Shown: positions 35,088 through 44,434, numbered from the stretch's first letter. The stretch: DNA of 64,000 bases from Variovorax beijingensis (GCF_007828835.1 NZ_VIVL01000010.1:186001-250000), one strand, 5' to 3'. The notes: generated by a model from the sequence alone, not told the origin. Made by a program: numbers and translations.

Positions 35088-36388
35088 GGGGTGCGACCCA
35101 CCAAACCTGTCCATAAAGGAAATCACAATGACCACCGCCACTATGGCATTAGCCGAGCTCGCCGAGAAGGGAGCCGATGTCGACGTCCTGCGCCAGATGG
35201 TGCAATTCATGGCCCAGCGCCTGATGGAACTCGATGTTGAAGGCCGCTGCGGCGCAGCCTACGACGAGAAGAATCCCGCCGAGCGCCTCAACAGCCGCAA
35301 CGGCTACCGCGAGCGCACCTGGGACGCCCGCGCCGGCAGTGTCGAGCTGAAGATCCCCAAGCTGCGCCAAGGCAGCTACTTCCCCGAGTTCCTGGAGCCT
35401 CGGCGCACCGCCGAGAAGGCGCTCACCGCCGTCATCCAGGAAGCCTATGTGCAAGGCATTTCCACGCGTTCCGTGGACGACCTGGTGAAGTCGCTGGGCA
35501 TGAGTGGCGTCTCCAAGAGCCAAGTCAGCCGGCTGTGCGGCGAGCTCGACGAGCGCGTCAACGCCTTCCTGGGACGACAGATCGAGGGCGACTGGCCCTA
35601 CCTGTGGGTCGATGCCACCTACGTGAAGACGCGCGAAGCCGGGCGCATCGTGAGCGTGGCGGTGATAGTGGCGGTCGGGGTCAACACCGACGGACAGCGT
35701 GAAGTGCTGGGTTTGAAGGTCGGCGCCTCGGAAGCCGAGCCCTTCTGGACCGAGTTCCTGCGCAGCCTGAACCGCCGTGGGCTGCGCGGCGTGAAGCTCG
35801 TGATCAGCGACAGCCACGAGGGCATCAAGGCGGCGGCTGCGAAGGTTCTGAAGGCGACTTGGCAGCGTTGCCGGGTGCACTTCATGCGCAACGCCCTGGC
35901 GCATGCTGGCAAGACCCAGCGGCGCATGGTCTCGGCCGCCATCGGCACCGTGTTCGTACAGGACTCGGCCGATGCAGCGCGGGCGCAATGGCGCTCGGTC
36001 GCCGACCAGCTCCGAGATAAGTTCCCTAAGCTCGGCGCACTGATGGACGACGCGGAGAACGACGTGCTGGCCCTCATGACCTTCCCTCGAGCGCACTGGA
36101 CGCAGATTTACAGCACGAACCCTCTGGAACGGCTGAACGCCGAGATCAAGCGACGTACGAACGTAGTGGGCATCTTCCCCAACGACGCCTCGATCACGCG
36201 GCTCGTCGGCGCCATGATGATGGAGCAGAACGACGAGTGGTCGCTCAACCGGCGCTACATGCAGTTGGAGGGCTTGCAGACCCTGAGCGATACTGCGCCC
36301 ACTCGGCTGTCCGCAGTGGCACGCTGAGTACCGTGCAGCTCAGCCTTCTCCGGGCTGTGGACCTACACCACGGAATGGGACGCGACCC
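35088..36388 (+). mobile_element. IS256-family insertion sequence (ends tentative)
   Basis: An intact IS256-type transposase gene flanked by weakly matching inverted ends: GGGGTGCGACCCA at 35088 and, inverted, TGGGACGCGACCC at 36376-36388, about ten matches in thirteen. No target duplication is evident. The boundaries are therefore provisional. Confidence 0.5.
35128..36327 (+). CDS. IS256-family transposase (mutator type)
   Basis: A 399-residue DDE transposase. Motifs are YLWVDATYVKTREAGR (first Asp), VISDSHEGIKAA (second Asp) and NPLERLNAEIKRRTNVVGIF (Glu). The ATG at 35128 has AAAGGA upstream; the 14-codon extension is dropped. It is full length and apparently functional. Confidence 0.93.
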   Translation: MTTATMALAELAEKGADVDVLRQMVQFMAQRLMELDVEGRCGAAYDEKNPAERLNSRNGYRERTWDARAGSVELKIPKLRQGSYFPEFLEPRRTAEKALTAVIQEAYVQGISTRSVDDLVKSLGMSGVSKSQVSRLCGELDERVNAFLGRQIEGDWPYLWVDATYVKTREAGRIVSVAVIVAVGVNTDGQREVLGLKVGASEAEPFWTEFLRSLNRRGLRGVKLVISDSHEGIKAAAAKVLKATWQRCRVHFMRNALAHAGKTQRRMVSAAIGTVFVQDSADAARAQWRSVADQLRDKFPKLGALMDDAENDVLALMTFPRAHWTQIYSTNPLERLNAEIKRRTNVVGIFPNDASITRLVGAMMMEQNDEWSLNRRYMQLEGLQTLSDTAPTRLSAVAR

Positions 36389-37558
36389 GTTGCAAATATC
36401 AGAATCACATTCGTGGCTCGTGGACGAGACCATATATGGGCAGAAGCGAACTTCGGCTTTATGCCGATTGTGTTGAAAAACTCGCCTCCAAACTTGCTTG
36501 CATTGGCGATCGCACAGGGTTTGCAGTCAAGTTGACGAAGCGAGAGCGCGCAGCATGCCTCGCGACTCACCTCACGCGCTCTTCACGATGGCAACACTTT
36601 CTCGGAGTTTCAGAGCTTTAACCCGCTTGCCGGACTGGTCGTAACCTGCGATCACGGAAGCAGCATGCCCGTCGCTTTAGTACCCTGTTGGGATCCCGGT
36701 GAGGTTTGGAGCAAGATCGTGAACGAAATCGAGATCACACCAAGCCGATTGGATCGCGGCCTTCTTATCGGTCGCCAGTGCATAGCGGCGTTAGCGCAGG
36801 TAGTCGCGAGCTTGCCTACGCCGTCCGGCTCGCCATATAACCAACCACCGATAACCACAGGCATGTAAACGCCTGGTTATCGATGACTAGCTTCCCTGGC
36901 GTTCGACCTGCGAAAGGCGAACTTCCAGAGAGGGCGAGCCAACGCCCGGAAAGGAGCACGGCAGCATTCAGGCTATCCAGCAGTGACGGACGACAATCAT
37001 CTTGAGCGACGCCGCTCAAAGTAGTTGACGCCGGGCACCAGCAGTAAGCATTGCAAATGCCCCGAGGCCACAGTCTCAAGGAGCTATCGAAGCGGACGCA
37101 GGTGATGTTCCTCACCCACCACGACCACCTCATGCCCCGGGTCGAGCAAGTCTTCGGGTTAGGGGTCAATGTTGTGCAGTTGCAGCGATGATGCCTGAGG
37201 GCGCCTGACGCGCCGCTATGCAGCATTTTTGAACGGTTTGCGCAGCTGATGTTGCGCGGAAATGACTTGCGCGGCTAATCAGTTGACTCCGCCAGTGTGA
37301 AGTGGCCACTCGGGACAGGCGTCGTTCAATGACTGGTGTTGGCGCTTGCTGCCGTTCAGGTTCTGGACTGTGAGTGACTCAGGTCAGTCTGAAGCAGGCA
37401 TACCCGAAGGCTGCTAAACGGCTGAGGTCGGCGCGTCTTGCCAAACAAACGGCGGCGGTGTTCAGATGGGATTGGAATCGGCTAGCGAATTCGCAGGGGA
37501 ACCATCGAATGAGCATCCGCGTCGCCCCGCGCAGCGCGGCAGGGCCTCCAAGGACAGC
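36389..37558. other. Long region without a confident gene
   Basis: About 1.2 kb with only short, overlapping open frames. A minus-strand frame near 36816-36905 contains GKLVIDNQAFTCLW, faintly like the second DDE-Asp segment of IS3 transposases, so this may be decayed insertion-sequence debris. Nothing else is supported. Confidence 0.4.
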
Positions 37559-38227
37559 CTACTCTCGCAGCGTGAACACCACCGACAGGTAAGAGACCGG
37601 CGGGGTCCGAATGGCCTCAATCCCATGGAGTGCGGTCGCATCGAACAGCAGCGAGTCCCCTGCCCTCACCTCCGCTGTCCTGCCGCCGTAACGGTAGCTG
37701 ACCTCCCCGGACAGGAAGTACAGGAACTTGAGACCCGGGTGCTGGAAGGTCACGTAGGGATCGGCGCCGGGCAGCAACGTGACCAGATAGGGCTCGACGA
37801 ACAGGTTGCCCGACAGCAGGTGGCCCAGCAGCTCGTAGCGGTAGTCCGCCACTGCGCCGATCCGATCGACCAAGACACCATGTCCTGCACGCACATGGCA
37901 AAAGTCCGTGCGCCGCGCCTGATCACTGAAGAAGCGCGACGCCGGCACACCCAGACCATTCGCGAGACGCTCCAAGGTCTCCACCGATGGCGAGACCAAT
38001 CCGCGCTCGATGCGAGAAAGCATCGAGGCAGAAATCCCCGAGGTCTTGGCCAGTTCGCCGCCAGACACCTCGGCCGCCATGCGCAGCGCCCTCACCTGCG
38101 CCCCAATGCGCGTCGCCGACGGGCTGCGCGCCGCATGCGTCGATCGGCGCGCCTTTGCGGGCAATGCGGACGTGGGGATTCGTACTGGTCGCGCGGTTGG
38201 CAATGGTGACGCTTGATAGATAGCCAT
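37559..38227 (-). CDS. XRE-family regulator with C-terminal cupin domain
   Basis: A 222-residue protein. The HTH (IGAQVRALRMAAEVSGGELAKTSGISASMLSRIERG, about residues 42-95) is followed by a cupin sensor domain (FQHPGLKFLYFLSGEVSYRYGG, GDSLLFDATALHGIEA). Such proteins repress or activate amino-acid, polyamine or small-molecule catabolic genes. A Ser/Ala/Arg-rich N-terminal extension of about 40 residues is unusual. It is divergent from a second, small XRE gene with a 67-bp gap. Confidence 0.88.
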   Translation of the reverse strand: MAIYQASPLPTARPVRIPTSALPAKARRSTHAARSPSATRIGAQVRALRMAAEVSGGELAKTSGISASMLSRIERGLVSPSVETLERLANGLGVPASRFFSDQARRTDFCHVRAGHGVLVDRIGAVADYRYELLGHLLSGNLFVEPYLVTLLPGADPYVTFQHPGLKFLYFLSGEVSYRYGGRTAEVRAGDSLLFDATALHGIEAIRTPPVSYLSVVFTLRE

Positions 38228-38294
38228 GACCGGTTTTTCTATGCAGTGTATATGCCGTCGATTCTAGGGCTGCAAAGAAAGATCGTCAGCATGT

Positions 38295-38660
38295 ATGCCC
38301 ATTGCCGCCAAGAGATCGAACCTGCAGGCTCCAACGCACAGAGAGCCCATTTCGATCGCACTCGGCAAGCGTCTCAAAGAACTTCGGATAAGAGCAGATA
38401 GATCTCAGACCGAACTCGCCTTCGATTGCGAACTTGATCGGACCTACATATCGCTCATCGAGCGAGGACTAGCGAATCCATCGCTGTGGACTCTTGGCAC
38501 ACTGGCATTCGCGTTAAGAACGACAGTCCCGGATCTATTGCAAGGCAATACGTATGTCGTTGAGCCATCCATGGGTGAACAAAGCAGAAAGCGTCGAGTG
38601 AATCAGGCCTCCCACGAGTCAAAACTCGCCACCGGCAGCAGGCGTTCGCAGCTGCGTTGA
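38295..38660 (+). CDS. Small XRE-family regulator
   Basis: A 121-residue protein with a single Cro/CI-type HTH (GKRLKELRIRADRSQTELAFDCELDRTYISLIERGLANPSLWTL). The C-terminal 35 residues are basic and low complexity. Regulators of this length occur with restriction, toxin-antitoxin and mobile modules. It starts next to the divergent cupin regulator, and a decayed parDE pair lies downstream. Confidence 0.75.
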   Translation: MPIAAKRSNLQAPTHREPISIALGKRLKELRIRADRSQTELAFDCELDRTYISLIERGLANPSLWTLGTLAFALRTTVPDLLQGNTYVVEPSMGEQSRKRRVNQASHESKLATGSRRSQLR

Positions 38661-38769
38661 CGGCTTTCTCGATGGGTAAGTTGGCGATCGATTGGGGGCG
38701 ACGCGTATCAACACCATCCTTTGAGGTATGCCTGGCTTTAATCGCACGTGCATTGCGGTGGGCGTTGGT

Positions 38770-38985
38770 CCGCACCTCATAGACCAGCCGATAGCTCGCG
38801 TGTGGGATCAGCTCGCGGGTGCCCGGAATCTGTCCTGTCCGTCCTAGCAGGGGTGCTCGGCCAACCGGCCGACGGCTGCCGAGAAAGTCTCATCCATGCG
38901 GATGGCGGCAAGCGGGTTGTCCTGAGCAATGAAGTCGACGATGTAGGCGCGGTCTTGCTCGGCGGACAGGTCACAGGACCCTCAT
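38770..38985 (-). pseudogene. parE: Decayed ParE-type toxin gene
   Basis: Joining frames gives a ParE-like sequence: MRVL, then LSAEQDRAYIVDFIAQDN and RMDETFSAAVGRLAEHP, then GRTGQIPGTRELIPHASY and RLVYEVR. An early lesion replaces the expected TGG-CTG with TGACCTG, which creates a stop and a +1 shift. One C is missing before TGCTAGG, and the usual C-terminal core is replaced by unrelated sequence. No functional toxin can be made. The ancestral start overlapped the antitoxin stop as ATGA. Confidence 0.8.
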
Positions 38986-39276
38986 GCGTCGCCGCCGCCG
39001 GCTTTGGCCCGCAGTGCAGCGCGACGGGGCAGCAAAGCGAGCCTCGACGCCGGCATCACCGGCGTATTGACCGGATGCGATCTGCGCACGCGCCGTGTCG
39101 ACCTTGGCACGCAGGAAGGTGTCGCATTCACGGGCGTGCCGTTGACGCTCGATGAACTCACGCATCAATTCGCGCACCACCTGCGACGCCGGGCGGTGGC
39201 TGGCCTCGGCCTCGGCCATGAAGGCGTCGCGCAACTCTGGTTCTGGCTTCATGGTGACCATGGCTTCTTTGGACAT
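38971..39276 (-). pseudogene. parD: ParD-type antitoxin gene with C-terminal frameshift
   Basis: A ribbon-helix-helix antitoxin (MSKEAMVTMKPEPELRDAF, then RPASQVVRELMREFIERQR) whose N-terminal two-thirds are intact. An extra C near 39027 shifts the frame after VEARFAA. Removing it restores an Ala/Arg/Lys-rich tail (RRAALRAKAGGGDA) ending at 38982, overlapping the parE start. DNA binding may survive. The toxin gene beside it is dead. Confidence 0.75.
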
Positions 39277-39622
39277 GACCGGCTCCAGGAACATTGATAC
39301 CAACGAAGTATCTACAACATCAATACCCTTTTGCCACACTGCCGCCGCTGATACGAGCTCGCCGGTGGCGGCGCGGTGGCGAGGCGCAAATCGATGGGCT
39401 CACCGCAAAGCGGCCGCTCCATACCCCCGAGCGCGCCGCCAGACACGCTCGCGGGCACCGACTCGAATTGCCCGCGATGCAATGTGCGCTTCCCCCGGCA
39501 CGCTGGCCCCTCTGCGCCCGAAGGGTGGTCCTTCGAATGGGCAATTGCTTCCGATGCAAGCATTGCGCACACTCCGAAGCTCCTCGACGATTCGCGCATC
39601 ACAACGATTCGTCTCGGAGACA
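39277..39622. other. Upstream region of the amino-acid ABC operon
   Basis: No gene is seen. It separates the divergent parD remnant from the ABC binding-protein gene and must hold the promoter of the latter; I could not assign -35/-10 boxes confidently. Confidence 0.35.
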
Positions 39623-40414
39623 ATGTCCATGCGCTTCCACGCTTCGCTTCCCGGCTTGCTTCGCCGGCCCCTCTGTCTGGCGCTCTTCTCATGCCTCTGG
39701 ATGGCTGCGGCCAACGCCCAGGGCAGCTACCGCATCGCGACCGAAGGCTCGTACCCGCCCTGGAGCTTCAAGGACTCGCAGGGAATGCTCCAGGGCTGGG
39801 ATGTCGACATCGCACGTGCACTGTGCGAGAAGATGAAGGCCAAGTGCGAGATCGTCGCACAGGACTGGGATGGCATCATCCCGGGCCTTGTCGCCCGCAA
39901 GTACGACATGATCGTCGCGAGCATGGCGATCACGCCGCAGCGGCGCGAGCGCGTGGCCTTCTCGGCCAAGTACAAGGATACCATCTCGCGCTTCGTCGCC
40001 CGCAGGGGAACACCGCCGAACGTCGACCCCGCGGCGCTCAAGGGCAAGACCATCGGTGTCCAGCGCGGCTCGGTCCAGGCAGCCTACCTCGTGCAGAACT
40101 ACAGGGACGCCGACCTCAAGTTCTACGACACGCCGCAGGCCGCCGAACTCGACCTCGTTGCCGGCCGCGTCGAGTACATCCTCGGCAACATGGTCACCTA
40201 CCACGTCGGTTTCCTGAAGACGCCCGAGGCCAAGGACTTCGCGTTCGTCGGCCCCGAGCTCAAGGGCGGCATCCTCGGCGAAGGCAACGGCATCGCTGTG
40301 CGCAAGGACGATGGGCAGACCCTGGCGAGGATCAACGCCGCCCTTGAAGCGATCCGGGCCGACGGCACCTACGACCGCATCACGGCGAAGTACTTCCCGT
40401 TCAAGCTGATGTAG
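39623..40414 (+). CDS. Polar amino-acid ABC transporter substrate-binding protein
   Basis: A family-3 periplasmic binding protein of about 263 aa with a Sec signal peptide ending MAAANAQG. Motifs are RIATEGSYPPWSFKDSQG, GWDVDIARALCEKM and DWDGIIPGLVARKYDMIVASM, like HisJ/ArtJ/opine-binding proteins. A GGAGA site fits a start at 39623 or, with better spacing, 39629. It heads an operon with two permeases, a prephenate-dehydratase-like gene and an ATPase. A basic or aromatic amino acid is a plausible ligand. Confidence 0.9.
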   Translation: MSMRFHASLPGLLRRPLCLALFSCLWMAAANAQGSYRIATEGSYPPWSFKDSQGMLQGWDVDIARALCEKMKAKCEIVAQDWDGIIPGLVARKYDMIVASMAITPQRRERVAFSAKYKDTISRFVARRGTPPNVDPAALKGKTIGVQRGSVQAAYLVQNYRDADLKFYDTPQAAELDLVAGRVEYILGNMVTYHVGFLKTPEAKDFAFVGPELKGGILGEGNGIAVRKDDGQTLARINAALEAIRADGTYDRITAKYFPFKLM

Positions 40415-40429
40415 GCGCCGCGACCCCTG

Positions 40430-41101
40430 ATGAACATCCTCCATGGTTTTGGCGGCCAGTTGCTCCTGGGCGCGCTTGCGACGCTGCAGCTCGCGGCCGC
40501 CGCGCTGGTGCTCGGCACGCTGCTCGGCGCAGCCGTCTGCGGCCTGCAGCTCTCCGGCCACCGCGTTCTGCGGGCCGCCGGTGACGGCTACGCCGCGGTG
40601 GTCCGGGGCATTCCCGACCTGCTGATCGTCTTCGCCGTTTTCTTTGGCGGCTCGCTCACGCTGGCCGCGCTCACCGGCCGCTATGTCGAGATCGACACCT
40701 TTCTCGCCGGTGTGGCCGCGCTGGCGCTCTCGTTCGGCGCCTATGCTGCCGAGATCGCGCGGGGCGCACTGATGTCGGTCCCGAAAACCCAGCGGGAGGC
40801 CGCAAGGACGCTCGGACTGTCGCGCGCCCAGGCGCTGTGGACCGTCGTGCTGCCGCAGGCGGCCCGCTTCGCGCTCGCCCCGTTCGGCAACCAGTCGATC
40901 GTTCTGCTCAAGCAGACGTCGATCGTCTCCATCGTCGGGTGCGACGAACTCATGCGCAAGGCCGCAGAGGCGTCCGGCGCGACGCGCGAGCCGTTCACGA
41001 TGTATCTCGCCGCCGCCTGCATCTATCTTGCGCTGACCGGCTTCGCCACGCTGTGCCTCGAGTGGGCGGAGCGCCGTGCCGCGCGCCCGTTGGCCGCCTG
41101 A
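40430..41101 (+). CDS. Amino-acid ABC transporter permease (HisQ-like)
   Basis: A 223-residue membrane protein with the HisMQ inner-membrane motif EIARGALMSVPKTQREAARTLGLS. It pairs with the next gene as a heterodimeric channel. It begins 15 bp after the binding-protein gene. Confidence 0.9.
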   Translation: MNILHGFGGQLLLGALATLQLAAAALVLGTLLGAAVCGLQLSGHRVLRAAGDGYAAVVRGIPDLLIVFAVFFGGSLTLAALTGRYVEIDTFLAGVAALALSFGAYAAEIARGALMSVPKTQREAARTLGLSRAQALWTVVLPQAARFALAPFGNQSIVLLKQTSIVSIVGCDELMRKAAEASGATREPFTMYLAAACIYLALTGFATLCLEWAERRAARPLAA

Positions 41102-41105
41102 CCCG

Positions 41106-41786
41106 ATGTTCGACATCACCCTTCTGTGGTCCGTGCTGCCCGCGCTGGTCGAGGGCGCCTGGCTCACGCTCAAGCTCACGGCCTCTGTCATCCTCCTGGG
41201 CACGACCTTGTCGATCCCCGTCGCCCTCGGCAGGAACGCGCGGGCCGCCGGTCTGCGCGCGGCGGCCCATGCCTACGTGCTCTTCTTTCGCGGGACCCCC
41301 GCGCTGGTCCAGCTGTTCCTGCTCTACTACGGGGCGGGCCAGTTCGACGTGATCCGGCATTCCGTGCTGTGGCCCGTGCTGCGCGATCCCTACTGGTGCG
41401 TGGTGATCGCCCTGGGACTGAACTCGGCCGCCTACTCGGGCAAGACGCTGGGCGCCGCACTGGCCGCGATCCCGCGGGGGACGCGCGAGGCCGCCCGCGT
41501 CCTCGGGCTCGGCCGCGTCCAGGCCTTTGGCCTGATCGACCTGCCGCTCGCGGTGCGCACGGCGCTGCCGGCCTTCGGCAACGAGATCATCCTGACCTGC
41601 AAGGCGACATCGCTCGCCAGCACCGTCACCCTGCTCGAGCTCACGGGCAGCGCCCGCCTGCTCACCGCCGAGACCTACGCGCCTTACGAGATCTTTCTCG
41701 GCGCAGGCCTCGTCTATCTCGCCATCAACTACGTCCTGCTGCGCGGCGTCCGCGCGCTCGAGGTCTCGTTGAATCGTCCACACTGA
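41106..41786 (+). CDS. Amino-acid ABC transporter permease (HisM-like)
   Basis: A 226-residue membrane protein. LFFRGTPALVQLFLLYYG near residue 60 and the EAA-type loop GTREAARVLGLGRVQAF are typical. The ATG at 41106 lies 4 bp after the upstream stop; the ten-codon extension is dropped. Confidence 0.9.
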   Translation: MFDITLLWSVLPALVEGAWLTLKLTASVILLGTTLSIPVALGRNARAAGLRAAAHAYVLFFRGTPALVQLFLLYYGAGQFDVIRHSVLWPVLRDPYWCVVIALGLNSAAYSGKTLGAALAAIPRGTREAARVLGLGRVQAFGLIDLPLAVRTALPAFGNEIILTCKATSLASTVTLLELTGSARLLTAETYAPYEIFLGAGLVYLAINYVLLRGVRALEVSLNRPH

Positions 41787-41799
41787 ACTAAGCAACCGC

Positions 41800-42387
41800 A
41801 TGAGATTCCTCACCCTGGGCCCGGCAGGCAGCAACCACGAATTCGTGACCCGCCGCTACCTCGACTTTCACGGCCTTCGCGACACCGCGATCCTGGACCT
41901 GGTCTCCGATTTCGAGCGCGGCGCCGATGCCGTGCTTCGGGGCGAGGCCGATTTCATGATCCAGTGCGCGGTGCATCCCGCCGCGGTGTCGACGGTCGCG
42001 AAGTGCTTCGTCGGCCTCCACCTGATCGACACCTTCATCTCGCCGAGCCAGGACCTGGCCATCCTCCAGCGCCACGACGCCGCGCAACCCACGTCCCTCG
42101 CGGTCATGCGCCCGACCCTGCCGTACATCGACCGCCGCCAGTGGCCGCAGATCGAATTCGTGGAGACCGTCGCCGAGGTCACCCAGGGCGTGCGAGACGG
42201 GAAGTACGCGGTCGGCCTCGGCTATGCCTCTGCCGCGGAAAAACACCCCGAACTCCTGCATGTGAGGCAGTTCATCGGCACGGTCGACGATGCCTGGATG
42301 GTCTTCGGACGCACCCGCGTGAGCATGGGACGACTGAGCGCCTGGCGCGAGAGCCCGGCCGCTGATCTCTTTCGGCAGGGGACTTGA
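41800..42387 (+). CDS. Prephenate dehydratase-like protein (BacA-type)
   Basis: A 195-residue single-domain protein beginning MRFLTLGPAGSNHEFVTRRYL, the glycine-rich N-terminal pattern of prephenate dehydratases and of the bacilysin enzyme BacA. It has no ACT regulatory domain and no signal peptide, so it is cytoplasmic. I could not verify the catalytic Thr motif of dehydratases, so it may be a decarboxylase-like or non-catalytic homologue. Its place inside an amino-acid ABC operon, near a chorismate mutase gene, suggests a link to phenylalanine-type metabolites. Confidence 0.7.
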   Translation: MRFLTLGPAGSNHEFVTRRYLDFHGLRDTAILDLVSDFERGADAVLRGEADFMIQCAVHPAAVSTVAKCFVGLHLIDTFISPSQDLAILQRHDAAQPTSLAVMRPTLPYIDRRQWPQIEFVETVAEVTQGVRDGKYAVGLGYASAAEKHPELLHVRQFIGTVDDAWMVFGRTRVSMGRLSAWRESPAADLFRQGT

Positions 42388-42389
42388 GC

Positions 42390-43142
42390 ATGGACATGGC
42401 CACCTCCTCTGTCGCCACGATGGTCTCGGTCGCAGGACTGACCAAGCATTTCGGGTCCCACCAGGTGCTCGGCGACGTCGATCTGAGCGTCGCAGCCGGT
42501 GAGCGCGTGGTCGTGTGCGGCCCCTCGGGTTCGGGCAAGTCGACGCTCGCGCGGTGCATCAGCGGACTCGAGAGCTACGGAAGCGGCACCGTGTCGGTCA
42601 ACGGTGTCGTGGTCTCGCCGCGCATGCGCCACGCCGACCTGGTACGGGCCAACATCGGCATGGTGTTCCAGCAGTTCAACCTGTTTCCGCACCTCACCGT
42701 TCTCGAGAACTGCACCTTGGCACAGCGATGGGTCCGGCGCCGCTCCCGGCAGGAGGCCCGGCAGACCGCACTCGCGTACCTCGACAAGGTCCGGCTCGCC
42801 GAGAAGGCGTCAGCCTATCCGGCTCAGCTCTCAGGCGGACAGCAGCAGCGCGTCGCCATCGCGCGGGCACTCTGCCTGAATCCTTCCGTCATGCTGTTCG
42901 ATGAGGCCACGTCTGCACTCGATCCGGAGATGGTCAAGGAAGTGCTCGAAACCATGATCCTTCTGGCGCGGGACGGCATGACGATGATCTGCATCACCCA
43001 CGAGATGGGCTTCGCGCGGGCGGTCGCCGACAAGGTCGCGTTCATGGACGGCGGGCGCATCGTGCAGGCCGGGCCGCCCGGCGAGTTCTTCGGCAACTGC
43101 GCGGACCCGCGGATCCAGCGATTCCTCAGCAAGGTCTTCTGA
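42390..43142 (+). CDS. Amino-acid ABC transporter ATPase (HisP/GlnQ-like)
   Basis: A 250-residue ABC ATPase with Walker A GPSGSGKSTLARC, Q-loop VFQQFNLFPHLT, signature LSGGQQQRVAIARAL, Walker B VMLFDEATSALDPE and His-switch ITHEMG. The ATG at 42390 is 2 bp past the preceding stop; a TTG at 42384 is an alternative. It completes the importer. Confidence 0.92.
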   Translation: MDMATSSVATMVSVAGLTKHFGSHQVLGDVDLSVAAGERVVVCGPSGSGKSTLARCISGLESYGSGTVSVNGVVVSPRMRHADLVRANIGMVFQQFNLFPHLTVLENCTLAQRWVRRRSRQEARQTALAYLDKVRLAEKASAYPAQLSGGQQQRVAIARALCLNPSVMLFDEATSALDPEMVKEVLETMILLARDGMTMICITHEMGFARAVADKVAFMDGGRIVQAGPPGEFFGNCADPRIQRFLSKVF

Positions 43143-43171
43143 CCCGAGGGCTTTGCTCGAAGTTCGTGCGC

Positions 43172-43768
43172 TCACTCGGCGCAGACGCGGGCCAGACCGC
43201 GGTCCAGCCCGATGGCGAACAGCGGCGACAGCCCCTGCGAGTCGACGTGCCGCGCGGTCGCATGCGTCAACCGCTCGCGGCAATCCGGCCGCTCGCGCAG
43301 CGACCGGGTCGCGACGAGTTCGTCGATGAACCGGGGGCGGAGCCGATCAAGCGCCGGACGGAGCTCGTTCTTCAGGTCTGCGCGAGGTTCCGCCGGCGCT
43401 CCTCCCTCCCGCCGCCAGCGGGCCATGAGCGCGAACTGGACGAGTTTGCTCGCTTCGATCTGGTCGGTGAAGAACGCGGTCACCAGGTCTCCTGGCAAAC
43501 CGCGCGCGCCCGCCTCTTGCGCAGCCGCCGCAACGACTTCCTGCTCGCGCGGATCGCCCGGCGGATCCGCGACCGGCTGGCGGCTGTCCCATTTGGTCAG
43601 CGCCACTTGCCGGGACAGATCGAGCCGCGCCGCGCTCAGGGCCACGAGGGTCGAGAAGCCCTCGGACCGATCGGGTCCGGTGGCATCCGAAGCACAGGCG
43701 AGTGTGGCCAGCGTGACGGCCATCGCGCCGGCCGCTCGGAAACAACGAATCAGAACGCGCATGTGCAT
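43172..43768 (-). CDS. Exported monofunctional chorismate mutase (AroQ gamma class)
   Basis: A 198-residue all-helical chorismate mutase. The gamma-class pattern is clear: LVALSAARLDLSRQVALTKW, then FFTDQIEASKLVQFALMARW, with a C-terminal helical half. A Sec signal peptide (MRVLIRCFRAAGAMAVTLATLACA) precedes the mature region, so the enzyme should be periplasmic and convert chorismate to prephenate there. Such exported enzymes are found in some Gram-negatives and pathogens and have no clear housekeeping role. It is convergent with the ABC/prephenate-dehydratase-like operon. Confidence 0.87.
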   Translation of the reverse strand: MHMRVLIRCFRAAGAMAVTLATLACASDATGPDRSEGFSTLVALSAARLDLSRQVALTKWDSRQPVADPPGDPREQEVVAAAAQEAGARGLPGDLVTAFFTDQIEASKLVQFALMARWRREGGAPAEPRADLKNELRPALDRLRPRFIDELVATRSLRERPDCRERLTHATARHVDSQGLSPLFAIGLDRGLARVCAE

Positions 43769-44183
43769 CGGGAACCTCCGGAAGTCCAGCGACGCGATCC
43801 GGGCTGCCTGCCACCGGACCGACCGGAGGCAAAGACTAGTGCGGGGACGATCGCGCGTCGCCTGTCAACATGCACAGTTGCGCACCGCCGGGCGCGCGCA
43901 ACCGTGCCGCCGCTCCGGCAAGCCTGCGCACCCATGAAGCGACATGCGCCGGACCCACCGGCAACCCGCCTGCAGTCTTGGCTTCTTGCGGCTGACCGCG
44001 CGCGTTGCGCGCTCGAAACCAAGGGAGGACTTGATCGGCCTTCACGACATGGCGAAGCACGTCGACTGGATCACCGTGGACCGGAGGATTGGCCTGCAGC
44101 TTGATTTCACAGCCACCGTGTGCAAGGCACGCGCTCGCGCCAACGTGGCAGATTCAGCGGACGAACCGATCAGCAAGATCGAC
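43769..44183. other. Region without a confident gene
   Basis: This lies upstream of the chorismate mutase gene. Several overlapping open frames occur, but none has a recognisable domain. Confidence 0.35.
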
Positions 44184-44434
44184 AGTGACGGGTGGCAAGC
44201 CTTGCTTCAAGGGGACACGGCTGCCCATCGAGCCCGTTCTGTCCTCTCTCGAAAAGGGAATCCTGGAAGATCACGTGCTGGATGAGTATTCGCTCGCGGA
44301 GCGAGCAGCCGACCGTCGCGCAGGTTCAGGCGGCGATTTCATGGGGGCGGCGCGCGCACGGGCCCGATGTGTGGCGCATGTGGCGCGGCGGGCGCGACGT
44401 TCCGGCATCGATGCAGGCGTTGAATCAAGACTGA
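44184..44434 (+). pseudogene. DUF433 (antitoxin-type) gene remnant
   Basis: One frame reads TGGKPCFKGTRLPIEPVLSS, the DUF433 signature, up to LDEYSLAE. The helix that should follow (PTVAQVQAAISWGR) continues in another frame, so a frameshift near 44300 splits the gene. DUF433 proteins are often antitoxin-like partners of PIN-type toxins; none is visible here. Confidence 0.6.

Noticed and set aside
36389..37558. Possible second transposase from a faint VIDNQAF motif on the minus strand
   Set aside because: Only one short motif, with stops and no supporting flanking domains.
39623..40414. Binding protein considered as a periplasmic cyclohexadienyl dehydratase (PheC) because of the nearby chorismate mutase
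   Set aside because: PheC is related to this fold, but the sequence follows ordinary transport proteins (DWDGIIPGL, ITPQRRERVAFS) and lies with its own permeases.
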